Origin: Georgenia muralis
GTDB taxonomy: Bacteria > Actinomycetota > Actinomycetes > Actinomycetales > Actinomycetaceae
DNA length: 64,000 nt
Assembly (NCBI RefSeq): GCF_003814705.1
Contig: NZ_RKRA01000001.1
Span: forward strand, 2,604,001-2,668,000
Direction: 5' to 3'
The notes under the pieces were generated by a model. That model made no database searches. It saw only the letters and a list, made by a program, of their open reading frames with translations, and was not told the origin of the DNA. Shown in pieces: positions 20,101-27,834 of this stretch (position 1 is the first letter of the stretch; each line of letters opens with the position of its first letter). Made by a program: the position numbers and the translations under genes.

Positions 20101-20158
20101 GCGCCCCGCCGGGGGCGGAACCCTCAGCGGCGCTCCGCCCGGGGCAGAGCCCTCAGCG
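20101..20158. repeat. Imperfect 29-bp tandem duplication at the capA 3' end
   Basis: 20101-20129 and 20130-20158 match at 25 of 29 positions. The second copy contains the stop of the CapA-like gene (20153-20155) and the first holds a matching remnant of that stop. Confidence 0.75.
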
Positions 20159-21487
20159 GGGCAGGACCTCGGGCTCGGGCCCCGTCGGCTCGGGCGGGTC
20201 GGTCCGCTCGGGCTCGGCCATCACCTCGGCGACCCGGGCGGCCCGCGCCGCGATCGTCTCCGGCGCGAGGGACAGGCCGTCGGGCCGGGAGCCGGCCACC
20301 AGCTCGTGGAGCGGGTGGATGCGCTGGCCGCCGGCCCGGTCGACGGTCACGGCCGTCCACTCCAGGTCGGTGACCCGGGCGGGGCCCTCCGGAGGCGCGG
20401 TGACCGTCGCAGTGACCATGGTGCCCGTGGCCGTCTCCATGGTGCAGCACGCGCTGTCCTGGTTGGAGATGAAGTTGCCCATCGACCACGCGACCCACAT
20501 GCCCGTGCCGTCCGGCCCGCCGTCGAGCCGGGCCAGCGGCTGGGGGACGTGCGAGTGGTTGCCCAGGACGAGGTCGACCTGCCCGGACGCGGCGAGCTCG
20601 TCGCCGATGCGCAGCTGCTCCTCGATGGGGGCGTGGACGTACTCCGTGCCCCAGTGCATGCTCACCACGACGAGGTCGGCGCCGGCGGCCCGGGCGGCCC
20701 GCGCCTGCTCCACCAGCGCCCCGGTCTCCCCGGCAGCCGTGGTCGTGACGGCCCAGGGCGAGCTCGGCGGCGCGGGCAGGCCGTTGTCGAGCGTCGTCGC
20801 GGCGAGGTGGGCGACCACGACCTCCCGGCCGGCCCGCTCGAGGACGTAGAGCTGGGGCTCGGCCGCCTCCTCGGCGGTCCGCGCGGTGCCGACCGCCCCC
20901 ATGCCCGCCGCCTCGAGCATGTCGAGGGTGTGGAAGACCCCGGCCGTGCCCCGGTCCATCGAGTGGTTGGTCGCCGTGGCGCACCCGTCCCACCCCAGCG
21001 ACTCCAGGCCGGGGACCAGCTCCGACGGGGCGCCGAACATCGGGTAGGCCGTGACGGCCTCGCCCGGTGGGGCCAGCGGGACCTCGAGGGAGCACAGCGC
21101 GAGGTCGGCGCCCTCGGTCCACGGGCGCGCCGCGGCCATGAGCGGGGCGAAGTCGTACGTGCCGTCGGGGCGCTGGGCCATGCGGTTGACGGCCGCGTGG
21201 GGCAGGACGTCGCCGGCCGAGAGGATGGTGAGGACGGCCGGGTCCGCGGTGGTGGGCTCCGCGGTGGTGGGCGCCGGGGCCGGGGCGGTGCCCTGCACGG
21301 TCGGTGTCGCGGACGGCGTGGCCGCTGCGGTGGACGACGGGGCCGGCGGCGCGCCGTCGGGCTGCTGGCCGCTCAGGGCCGAGGTCGCGACCAGCACCGC
21401 CGTCACGGCGCCGGCTCCGAGGAGCGCCCCGGCCACCGGCAGGGCGCGACGGGGCCGCTCCTGACGGGCGTGCCGGGCGAACCCCAT
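20153..21487 (-). CDS. CapA-family (PGA_cap) phosphoesterase-like exported protein
   Basis: The 444-aa product has an N-terminal membrane anchor or signal (ALPVAGALLGAGAVTAVLVA), a Thr/Pro/Ala-rich linker, then a calcineurin-like CapA domain: ILSAGDVLPH, LCSLEVPL, ATATNHSMDRG and VDLVLGNHSHVPQP supply the usual metal-binding Asp/Asn/His positions. CapA proteins were first seen in poly-gamma-glutamate capsule synthesis, but most actinobacterial members stand alone, as here, without capB or capC nearby. The likely location is outside the membrane; the substrate is unknown. TATCCT lies 6 nt before the ATG, predicting leaderless mRNA. It is divergent from pgsA. Confidence 0.88.
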   Translation of the reverse strand: MGFARHARQERPRRALPVAGALLGAGAVTAVLVATSALSGQQPDGAPPAPSSTAAATPSATPTVQGTAPAPAPTTAEPTTADPAVLTILSAGDVLPHAAVNRMAQRPDGTYDFAPLMAAARPWTEGADLALCSLEVPLAPPGEAVTAYPMFGAPSELVPGLESLGWDGCATATNHSMDRGTAGVFHTLDMLEAAGMGAVGTARTAEEAAEPQLYVLERAGREVVVAHLAATTLDNGLPAPPSSPWAVTTTAAGETGALVEQARAARAAGADLVVVSMHWGTEYVHAPIEEQLRIGDELAASGQVDLVLGNHSHVPQPLARLDGGPDGTGMWVAWSMGNFISNQDSACCTMETATGTMVTATVTAPPEGPARVTDLEWTAVTVDRAGGQRIHPLHELVAGSRPDGLSLAPETIAARAARVAEVMAEPERTDPPEPTGPEPEVLPR

Positions 21488-21493
21488 AGGCGA

Positions 21494-21499
21494 AGGATA
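21494..21499 (-). promoter_or_regulatory. -10 element (TATCCT) for the CapA-like gene
   Basis: Minus-strand TATCCT, 6 nt before the ATG at 21487. Confidence 0.55.
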
Positions 21500-21584
21500 G
21501 ATCGCCCGGGCGCGCGCGACCGGGCGGGGTCCGGCGCGGCGCGTGACCGAGCGCTCTGCGGCCGCCCCGGTGGCCGCGGGGTCA

Positions 21585-21590
21585 TAGGGT
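21585..21590 (+). promoter_or_regulatory. -10 element TAGGGT for pgsA
   Basis: TAGGGT, 7 nt before the GTG at 21598; no ribosome site, so probably leaderless. Confidence 0.55.
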
Positions 21591-21597
21591 GGGGGCC

Positions 21598-22224
21598 GTG
21601 ACCAACCCTTCGGCGACGCCCGCCCAGCCCGTGCCGCTGTGGAACATCGCGAACGTGCTGACGATGCTCAGGATCGTCCTGGTGCCGGTCTTCGCGTGGC
21701 TGTTCCTCCTCGACGGTGACGCCGCCCGCCTCTGGGCGACTGCCGTCTTCGCCGTCGCGGCGGCCACCGACAAGCTCGACGGGCACCTGGCCCGCAGCCG
21801 CGGTCTCGTCACCGACTTCGGCAAGCTCGCCGACCCCATCGCCGACAAGGCGCTGGTGATCACGGCCCTGGTGCTGCTGTCCCTCGACGGGCTGCTGCCC
21901 TGGTGGGTGACGGTCGTCATCGTCGTGCGGGAGCTGGGGATCACCGCGCTGCGCTCGTACCTCAAGCGCCGCGACTACGTCATGGCCGCCTCGCGCGGGG
22001 GCAAGCTCAAGACCACCCTGCAGGTCGTCTTCATCCTCATGCTGCTGGTGCCGTGGCACGCGTTCGTGCCCAGCGGGGTCGCGGACTTCATCGACCTGCT
22101 CGCGTGGATCGTCGTGCTGGCGACCGTGGCCGTGACCCTGCTCACCGGGATCGACTACGTCCTCAAGGCACTGCAGATCGTCCGCGGCCAGGAGCGGGCC
22201 GGCGAGCGGGACCCCTCGGCCTGA
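21598..22224 (+). CDS. pgsA: CDP-diacylglycerol-glycerol-3-phosphate 3-phosphatidyltransferase
   Basis: PgsA makes phosphatidylglycerophosphate from CDP-diacylglycerol, an essential membrane lipid step. The 208-aa integral membrane protein shows the CDP-alcohol phosphatidyltransferase motif DGx2ARx8Gx3Dx3D as LDGHLARSRGLVTDFG then KLADPIAD. It begins VPLWNIANVLTMLRIVL-like after a short N-terminus. I prefer GTG 21598 to the in-frame GTG 21589, because the latter overlaps the -10 element. cinA starts 2 nt after the stop, so the two are coupled. Confidence 0.94.
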   Translation: MTNPSATPAQPVPLWNIANVLTMLRIVLVPVFAWLFLLDGDAARLWATAVFAVAAATDKLDGHLARSRGLVTDFGKLADPIADKALVITALVLLSLDGLLPWWVTVVIVVRELGITALRSYLKRRDYVMAASRGGKLKTTLQVVFILMLLVPWHAFVPSGVADFIDLLAWIVVLATVAVTLLTGIDYVLKALQIVRGQERAGERDPSA

Positions 22225-22226
22225 CC

Positions 22227-22769
22227 GTGCGCACCCGCGGCCCGCACGCGCGCGCTCCGGCCGGCGCGGGGAGCACCGAGCGGCTGGTCCGTCTCCTCGC
22301 GGGGCGCGGGGCCACCCTCGCCGTCGCCGAGTCCCTCACGGGCGGGGCGGTCGCCGCCCGGCTGGTGACGGTGCCCGGGGTCTCCGGCGTCCTGCGCGGC
22401 GCCGTCGTGGCCTACGCCACCGACCTCAAGGCCGAGCTCCTCGGGGTCGATCCCGTGCTCCTCGCCGTGCACGGTCCCGTCCACCCCGAGGTCGCCCGTC
22501 AGATGGCCCGCGGGGTCGCGGCGCGGCTCGGTGCCTCGCACGCGCTGGCGACCACGGGCGTCGCCGGCCCGGGACCCGCCGACGGCCGGGCTGCCGGGAC
22601 GGTGGTCGTGGCGGTCCACGGTCCCTCCGGCGAGCGCGTGCGGACCCTTGCCCTGGCCGGCACGCGGTCCGTCGTCCGCGAGGCTGCTCTACGTTGCGCC
22701 CTGGCCCTGCTCGCCACGGAGCTCGAGGGCGGGCGGCGGGGGGAACAAGGAGCCGGGTCCTGCCGTTGA
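22227..22769 (+). CDS. cinA: CinA C-terminal family protein (nicotinamide-nucleotide amidase type)
   Basis: The 180-aa product is the stand-alone CinA C-terminal domain: TLAVAESLTGGAVAARL, VVAYATDLKAELLGV, ALATTGVAGPGPADGRAAGT. In characterised members this domain deamidates NMN (PncC activity). The N-terminal MoCF-like domain of full CinA is absent, as is usual in Actinobacteria. GTG start 2 nt after pgsA; pgsA-cinA-clgR is a conserved actinobacterial cluster. A G+C hairpin follows (22780-22798). Confidence 0.9.
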   Translation: MRTRGPHARAPAGAGSTERLVRLLAGRGATLAVAESLTGGAVAARLVTVPGVSGVLRGAVVAYATDLKAELLGVDPVLLAVHGPVHPEVARQMARGVAARLGASHALATTGVAGPGPADGRAAGTVVVAVHGPSGERVRTLALAGTRSVVREAALRCALALLATELEGGRRGEQGAGSCR

Positions 22770-22779
22770 CAGAGGTGAC

Positions 22780-22798
22780 GGCCCCGGACCCGGGGGCC
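22780..22798 (+). terminator. Short hairpin after cinA
   Basis: GGCCCC (22780-22785) pairs with GGGGCC (22793-22798) around a 7-nt loop, 10 nt after the cinA stop. The stem is short, so termination may be partial. Confidence 0.4.
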
Positions 22799-22936
22799 GA
22801 GAACCGGTAGGTGAGGAACACGAGCCAGTACCAGTACCGCGGAGGCCACGCTGCCGGCACCGCCCGGCGCCCCGGTGGTCGTCCTGAAGGGGGCCGCCCC
22901 CAGAGGGTTGGCCAGCACCCTGTGCACGCGGCAGGG

Positions 22937-22942
22937 TACGGT
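22937..22942 (+). promoter_or_regulatory. -10 candidate TACGGT for clgR
   Basis: TACGGT lies about 43 nt before the clgR ATG, in a 215-nt gap after cinA that otherwise holds only the cinA hairpin. I found no clear ClgR-type palindrome in this gap. Confidence 0.4.
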
Positions 22943-22984
22943 AGAACGACGACGCCCGAGAGGGCAGGGGAGGAGGGCCGCACG

Positions 22985-23290
22985 ATGATCCTGCTTCGAC
23001 GCGAGATCGGTGACGTGCTGCGTGACGCGCGCCAGCGTCAGGGCCGCACCCTGCGTGAGGTCTCCTCCGCCGCGCGCGTGTCCCTCGGCTATCTCAGCGA
23101 GGTCGAGCGCGGCCAGAAGGAGGCCTCGTCCGAGCTGCTCGCATCCATCTGCGAGGCGCTCAACGTCCCCATGAGCTTCGTCCTCCGCGCGGTCTCGGAC
23201 CGGGTCGCGGTCAGCGAGGGCGTCAACGTGCCGGACACCGTCCCCGAGGAGCTGCTCCGCCGGGAGAGCGCCCTGCAGCCGATCGGCTGA
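22985..23290 (+). CDS. clgR: XRE-family transcriptional regulator ClgR
   Basis: ClgR is the actinobacterial activator of clp protease genes and other protein-quality functions. The 101-aa product has a helix-turn-helix in [20 protein letters not shown] and [20 protein letters not shown], with the very conserved [10 protein letters not shown] following. The C-terminal part ([15 protein letters not shown]) is family-typical. The ATG at 22985 has GGAGGAGG upstream. Its position after pgsA-cinA is the conserved location. It is convergent with the Nei-type gene across a bidirectional hairpin. Confidence 0.93.
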   Translation: MILLRREIGDVLRDARQRQGRTLREVSSAARVSLGYLSEVERGQKEASSELLASICEALNVPMSFVLRAVSDRVAVSEGVNVPDTVPEELLRRESALQPIG

Positions 23291-23330
23291 TCCCGCGGGC
23301 CGGCCCCACCGACCGCGCGAACGACGCAGG

Positions 23331-23361
23331 AGATCCTGTCAGGCCTCGCCTGGCAGGATCT
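23331..23361. terminator. Bidirectional terminator between clgR and the glycosylase gene
   Basis: A 13-bp stem (23331-23343 with 23349-23361, one G-U pair on one strand) around a 5-nt loop, placed between the two convergent genes. Confidence 0.8.
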
Positions 23362-23375
23362 TCGGCGTCTCGGCG

Positions 23376-24200
23376 TCAGCGTGCGTCGGTGGCGGCCCGG
23401 CCGACGGGAACGGGCTGGCAGTGCGGGCAGTAGAACGCCCGTCGCGCCGTCGGGGCCCGTCCCACCTCGCCCAGCGCGACCGGGGTCCCGCAGCGCGGGC
23501 ACGGTCGCCGGTCCCGGCCGTGGACGTTGGTGCTGCGGCGCGGGTCGTCGGTGGCTCGCGGGGTGCGCGCGGTGACCGAGCGCAGCATGAGGGCCCGGGC
23601 CGTCGCGACCACCGCGGCCGCGGTGTCGCCGAGGTCACCGGCGGGCGCCCACGGCGAGACCCGGTGCGCCCAGAGGCTCTCGGCCATGTAGATCGTCCCC
23701 AGGCCGGCGACGACGCGCTGGTCGAGGAGGACCTCGCCGACGTCGCGGTCGCCCTGGTCGAGGATCCGGCGCCCCGCCGCGGCGACGTCGAGGTCCGCGC
23801 CGAGGACGTCCGGCCCGAGGTGACCCACCACCCGGTGCTCCTCCACCGTGGGGACGAGGTTCATGAGGCCCAGGTCGATGCCCAGCGCGGTCCAGGCCGG
23901 GGTGCCCAGCACGGCCCGCACGCGGGGCGACCGGTCCACCCGTGACCTGCCGGCGGCGAGGTCGCCGGTGCGCACGATCCGCCACAGCCCGTCCATGCGC
24001 AGGTGCGTGTGGAGGGTGCGGCCGTCGTCGAGCCGCGTCAGCAGGTGCTTGCCGGCCGTGGCATGGCCCAGCACCCGGCGCCCGACGAGGTCGACCCCAC
24101 CGAGGTCCGGCCAGCGCAGCTCGGCGCGAGCGAGGACCTGGCCGGCGAGCGCGGCGTCCAGGCGGCGGGCGACCCGCACCACGATGTCCCCCTCAGGCAC
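23376..24200 (-). CDS. nei: Fpg/Nei family DNA glycosylase (endonuclease VIII-like)
   Basis: This family excises oxidised bases and nicks abasic sites. Starting at GTG 24200 the 274-aa protein begins (V)PEGDIV, exposing Pro2 as the Schiff-base nucleophile and Glu3, which fixes the start. The H2TH region has GLGTIYMAESLW and the C-terminus a zinc finger CPRCGTPV...FYCPHC. The PEGD rather than PELPE opening favours Nei over MutM. The GTG overlaps the stop of the MFS gene by 8 nt, so the two are coupled. In mycobacteria an nei gene sits beside lhr; here lhr is 3.6 kb away. Confidence 0.93.
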   Translation of the reverse strand: MPEGDIVVRVARRLDAALAGQVLARAELRWPDLGGVDLVGRRVLGHATAGKHLLTRLDDGRTLHTHLRMDGLWRIVRTGDLAAGRSRVDRSPRVRAVLGTPAWTALGIDLGLMNLVPTVEEHRVVGHLGPDVLGADLDVAAAGRRILDQGDRDVGEVLLDQRVVAGLGTIYMAESLWAHRVSPWAPAGDLGDTAAAVVATARALMLRSVTARTPRATDDPRRSTNVHGRDRRPCPRCGTPVALGEVGRAPTARRAFYCPHCQPVPVGRAATDAR

Positions 24201-25434
24201 CGGCGGCCCGCCTCGAGGACCGGGCCTGCCGCCAGGCCGGCACGTACAGCGGCGCACCCAGCAGCAGCGCGGCGGCGGCGATGAGCATCGCCAGCGAGAG
24301 CGAGGTGCCGTCGGCGACCGCGGTGAGCACGAGGATGCCCACGGCCCCCGCGGGCTGGGCGGCCATGGAGTTCAGGGACACCACGGTGGCCCGGTGCCCG
24401 GGGCCGACCTGGCGGTGCAGGAGGGTCATGTGCGCCGGGTTGGACGCGCCGTGGGCCACATAGGCCACAAGGTACGCGGCGACGATCCCGGCCACGCCCG
24501 CGACGAGCCCGATCCCGACGACGGCGATCCCCTGGAGGATCCGCAGCAGGGCGGCCGCCGGTGCCAGCCCGGTGCGCCGCGCGAGCGCCGGGAGGAGTGC
24601 CGCGCCGGCCGCGGAGACGAGCCACGCGGCCGACGTCGCGGGTCCGGTCAGCGCGGCCGCCGCCTCGGTGTCGCCGATCACCTCGGCGAGCCGGACCGGC
24701 GTGAGGCTCTCGAGCGCGGCGAGGCCGAAGCCCCAGGTGAGCTCGACGGCGACGAGAGCCGCGAGCACGGCGGAGCCGCGCAGGAGGCGGACGCCGTCGG
24801 CGACGGCCCGCGGCGTCGCCGACAGCGAGCGCCAGACCCGCCCACGCGGTTCCTCGACCAGCGCCACCGCGATGCCCACCACCGTGAGGACCTGGACCGT
24901 CAGCGCTGCCACGACCGGCACCGCGAGAGCCTCGACGCCGGGAAGCGGGTCCCAGGCGACCAGCGCGCCGCCCGCCAGGGCGCCGCCGGCGATCGCGACG
25001 CCGAGCACCGTCCCCTGGGCGCTGAGACCCTTCTCGATCGGCGCAGCCGGGTCCGCGGCCTGGACGGCGTCGACGTACCAGGCCTCGAGCGGGCCGCTGT
25101 CGAGCGCCCGGTGGACACCCTGGAGGGCCCAGACCACCGCGAACGCCGCGACCGTCTCCGCGGCGAGGAGGACCCCCAGGGCGACGGCGCCCACGAACGC
25201 GGCCAGGAGGAGCACCCGACGGCGGCCGAGCGAGTCGGCCAGCCCGCCGGTGGGCAGCTCGAGCGCCAGGACCACGGCGCCCTGGAGGGCCGCCACGGTG
25301 CCCACCTCGGTCAGGCTCAGTCCCCGCTCGAGGGGGAGCAGGACGGTGACCGGGATGACGAGCCCCACGGGGAGCCAGCGCAGGGCGCTGACGAGCAGGA
25401 AGCGGCGCGTGGCCGACCGGGGCGTCAGGGTCAT
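24193..25434 (-). CDS. MFS transporter
   Basis: A 413-aa membrane protein with about twelve hydrophobic helices. The loop between helices 2 and 3 reads GGLADSLGRRRVLLLAA, matching the MFS motif A pattern (G-x-x-x-D-x-x-G-R-R). Related segments include LELPTGGLADSLGRR. The substrate cannot be predicted; similar proteins are annotated as drug or metabolite exporters. The ATG at 25434 overlaps the TGA of a 31-codon leader ORF (ATGA). The 3' end overlaps the DNA glycosylase start. These three form one minus-strand unit. Confidence 0.88.
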   Translation of the reverse strand: MTLTPRSATRRFLLVSALRWLPVGLVIPVTVLLPLERGLSLTEVGTVAALQGAVVLALELPTGGLADSLGRRRVLLLAAFVGAVALGVLLAAETVAAFAVVWALQGVHRALDSGPLEAWYVDAVQAADPAAPIEKGLSAQGTVLGVAIAGGALAGGALVAWDPLPGVEALAVPVVAALTVQVLTVVGIAVALVEEPRGRVWRSLSATPRAVADGVRLLRGSAVLAALVAVELTWGFGLAALESLTPVRLAEVIGDTEAAAALTGPATSAAWLVSAAGAALLPALARRTGLAPAAALLRILQGIAVVGIGLVAGVAGIVAAYLVAYVAHGASNPAHMTLLHRQVGPGHRATVVSLNSMAAQPAGAVGILVLTAVADGTSLSLAMLIAAAALLLGAPLYVPAWRQARSSRRAAGA

Positions 25435-25526
25435 GGTGGGTCGCCCTGGGGGAAGGCGTGCACCAGCCCGGTCTCGGCGAGCCGGATCGCGCGGGCGTCC
25501 GGGCGCAGGGTGCGAGGTCGGCTCAC
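25431..25526 (-). CDS. 31-codon leader ORF overlapping the MFS start
   Basis: GTG at 25526 opens a 31-codon frame (VSRPRTLRPDARAIRLAETG and a tail LVHAFPQGDPP). Its TGA overlaps the MFS ATG (ATGA). A clear promoter (TTACAC, 16 nt, TATCGT) places the transcription start at or next to the GTG, so this would be the first, leaderless cistron. The peptide has no membrane segment and I know no homologue. It may be translated mainly to deliver ribosomes to the MFS start; an alternative is that transcription simply starts here and the GTG is unused. Confidence 0.5.
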   Translation of the reverse strand: MSRPRTLRPDARAIRLAETGLVHAFPQGDPP

Positions 25527-25533
25527 CCTGCGC

Positions 25534-25561
25534 ACGATAGTTGTGCACGGAAAGTGTGTAA
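25534..25561 (-). promoter_or_regulatory. Promoter of the leader ORF-MFS-nei unit
   Basis: Minus strand: -35 TTACAC at 25561-25556, 16-nt spacer, -10 TATCGT at 25539-25534, then 7 nt to GTG 25526. Confidence 0.6.
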
Positions 25562-25583
25562 CCGCTCCGTGCCATGATGAGGC

Positions 25584-27830
25584 GTGGCGAGGACCCCTTC
25601 CACCGTCGACCTCGTGCCGCTTCCGGTGGCTGCCCTGGCCGCACTGGCCGACGGGGACCTCGCGGCGGCCCGCGCCGCGTCCGGCCTGCCGCTGACGGAG
25701 TTCTTCCTCACGCCGCGCGCGGTGAGCCTGTGGCGGCTGCGGCTCGGCCAGATCCGGGAGGACCCCGAGGCCGCGGCCTGGGTGGCCCGCGCGGCGGTGC
25801 TGTCCCCGTCCGGCGAGGTGGTCGGGCACGCCGGCTTCCACGGACCGCCCGACGCTGCCGGGATGGTGGAGATCGGCTACTCGATCGCCCCGGCCTACCG
25901 CCGGCGTGGGCACGCCCGGGCCGCTGTGCGCGCCCTCCTGGCCCTGGCCGCGGCGGACCCGCGCGTGCGCACCGTCCGGGCCTCGATCAGCCCGGACAAC
26001 GCCGCCTCCCTCGCCACCGTCGCACCGCTGGGCTTCGTCCGGGTCGGCGAGCAGTGGGACGACGAGGACGGCCTCGAGGTGGTCCTCGAGCGTCCGGTCC
26101 GCCCGGTGGGACCGGCGGATCGGCCGGACCGAGCCGGCCCTGCCGACGTCGGCCACGGCACGGGTCGCGCCGCCGGCGCCGATCGCACCGGTCCCGAGGT
26201 CGACGTCCTCGTCGTCGGTGCCGGCCCGACCGGCCTCGCGCTGTGCGCCCAGCTGCTCGCGCACGGCGCGCGCGTGCGACTGGTCGACCGGGGCGCCGAC
26301 CGTGCGCACGAGTCCCGTGCGCTCGCGGTCCAGCCGCGGACGATGGAGGTCCTCGCCCCGCTGGGGATCACGGCCGCGCTCGTGGCCGAGGGCAACCCGG
26401 CGGTGCGGCTGGCCGTCCACCTCGGACGCCGCACGGCCGTCGTGCCGCTGTCGGGGACGGGACTGGACACCCCGTACCCGTTCCTGCTCTTCCTCTCCCA
26501 GGCCCGCACCGAGCAGGTCCTCATCGACCACCTCGCCGGGGGCGGTCTGGCCCCCGAGCGCGAGGTCGAGCTGACGGGCCTCAGTGCGGGTGCCCGGGGG
26601 GTGACCTGCCGGCTGCGCGGGCCGGACGGCGAGGAGCAGGTGGTCCGGGCGGGGTACGTCGTGGGCTGCGACGGTGCCCGGAGCACCGTGCGAGACCTCG
26701 CCGGCATCGCCTTCCTCGGCGAGCGCTACCCGCAGTCCTTCGTCCTGGCCGACGTCGCGGCCGACGGCCCGGCCCCCGGGGCGGCGCACGCCTACGTGGG
26801 CCGCGACGGGATGCTCCTGATGTTCCCGATCGAGCAGCCCGCCCCGTGGCGCATCGTGGCCATGCGGCGTGCGGGTGCGCCCCACGGTGCCGAGGTCACC
26901 CTCCCCGAGGTCCAGGCGCTGGTGGACGCGCACACCAGCGGCGTACGGCTCCACGACCCCGTCTGGCTCTCGGCGTTCGGGCTGGCGCGCCGGCGAGCGA
27001 GCCGGCTGCGGGCCGGCCGCGTGCTCCTGGCCGGGGACGCCGCCCACGTCCACAGCCCGGCCGGCGCCCAGGGCATGAACACCGGGATCCAGGACGCGGT
27101 CAACCTCGGGTGGAAGCTCGCGCTGGTCGCAACGGGGCGGGCGGCACCGGACCTGCTCGACACGTACGAGGCCGAGCGGATGCCCGTCGCGCGCCGCGTG
27201 CTGCGGATGACCGACCGTGCCTTCACCGTCGCCACCTCGACCGCCCCCGCGGTGCGGCTGGCCCGGGCCCACGTGGCGCCGCGGCTGCTGGCCGTGGTGC
27301 TGCGCGCCCGTCGCGTGCCGGCCCTCGGCTTCAGGGTGGTCGCCCAGCTGACGATCTCCTACCGGGGCAGCCCCCTGGCAGGCGACCCCACCCGCCATCA
27401 CCAGCGAGCGTGGGGCGGGCCGTCGGGGCGACGTCTCCGGGCCGGGGACCGGCTCCCGGTAGTCCCGCTCGTGGGCGGGGGCCCGGCCACGCTCCACGGG
27501 GCGCTGGCCCGCCCGGCGTTCCATCTCCTGCTCGCCGGGCGCCCGGTGCGGCCTGACGGCGACCACGGCCCGGCCCCGGGCGACCTCGGCGGCCTCGGGG
27601 GTCTGGTGCGCCGCGGCGACCTGCGGGTGCTGCACGTCGTCGGTCCCGGCGCGCAGCGACCGACCCTGGCCGAGCCGGACGTGCTGGTGGTGCGGGACGG
27701 AGCCGACCTCGAGCGGCTCGGGCTGGCGCGCCCCGACGGTGCGCTGCTGGTCCGCCCCGACGGGCACCTGGCCCACCGTGGCGCGTCGGCGGGGGCGCGA
27801 GCGTGGCTGGCGAGGTGGCTGCGGCCGTAG
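25584..27830 (+). CDS. GNAT acetyltransferase fused to FAD-dependent aromatic monooxygenase
   Basis: One open frame of 748 aa joins two enzymes. Residues 1-172 are a RimJ-type GNAT domain: EVVGHAGFHG, EIGYSIAPAYRRRGHARAAV and SISPDNAASLATVAPLGFVR. After a Pro/Asp/Gly linker of about 35 residues comes a PheA/TfdB-type (PF01494-like) flavoprotein: DVLVVGAGPTGLALCAQL (FAD Rossmann), VGCDGARSTVRD (DG motif), RVLLAGDAAHVHSPAGAQGM (GD motif), and a C-terminal thioredoxin-like part ending GALLVRPDGHLAHRG. Such monooxygenases hydroxylate aromatic rings or polyketides with NAD(P)H and O2. There is no stop or obvious internal ribosome site between the halves. GTG start at 25584. It is divergent from the MFS unit and convergent with lhr (4 nt). 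The substrate is unknown. Confidence 0.85.
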   Translation: MARTPSTVDLVPLPVAALAALADGDLAAARAASGLPLTEFFLTPRAVSLWRLRLGQIREDPEAAAWVARAAVLSPSGEVVGHAGFHGPPDAAGMVEIGYSIAPAYRRRGHARAAVRALLALAAADPRVRTVRASISPDNAASLATVAPLGFVRVGEQWDDEDGLEVVLERPVRPVGPADRPDRAGPADVGHGTGRAAGADRTGPEVDVLVVGAGPTGLALCAQLLAHGARVRLVDRGADRAHESRALAVQPRTMEVLAPLGITAALVAEGNPAVRLAVHLGRRTAVVPLSGTGLDTPYPFLLFLSQARTEQVLIDHLAGGGLAPEREVELTGLSAGARGVTCRLRGPDGEEQVVRAGYVVGCDGARSTVRDLAGIAFLGERYPQSFVLADVAADGPAPGAAHAYVGRDGMLLMFPIEQPAPWRIVAMRRAGAPHGAEVTLPEVQALVDAHTSGVRLHDPVWLSAFGLARRRASRLRAGRVLLAGDAAHVHSPAGAQGMNTGIQDAVNLGWKLALVATGRAAPDLLDTYEAERMPVARRVLRMTDRAFTVATSTAPAVRLARAHVAPRLLAVVLRARRVPALGFRVVAQLTISYRGSPLAGDPTRHHQRAWGGPSGRRLRAGDRLPVVPLVGGGPATLHGALARPAFHLLLAGRPVRPDGDHGPAPGDLGGLGGLVRRGDLRVLHVVGPGAQRPTLAEPDVLVVRDGADLERLGLARPDGALLVRPDGHLAHRGASAGARAWLARWLRP

Positions 27831-27834
27831 GGCC

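Noticed and set aside
22766-22771. Perfect TTGACA at the cinA stop as a clgR -35
   Set aside because: No TAnnnT at a suitable distance; the sequence after it forms the cinA hairpin.
25541-25561. Partial inverted repeat TTGTGCAC...GTGTGTAA as an operator between the MFS unit and the fusion gene
   Set aside because: Only five of eight positions are symmetric, and the region is explained by the minus-strand promoter.
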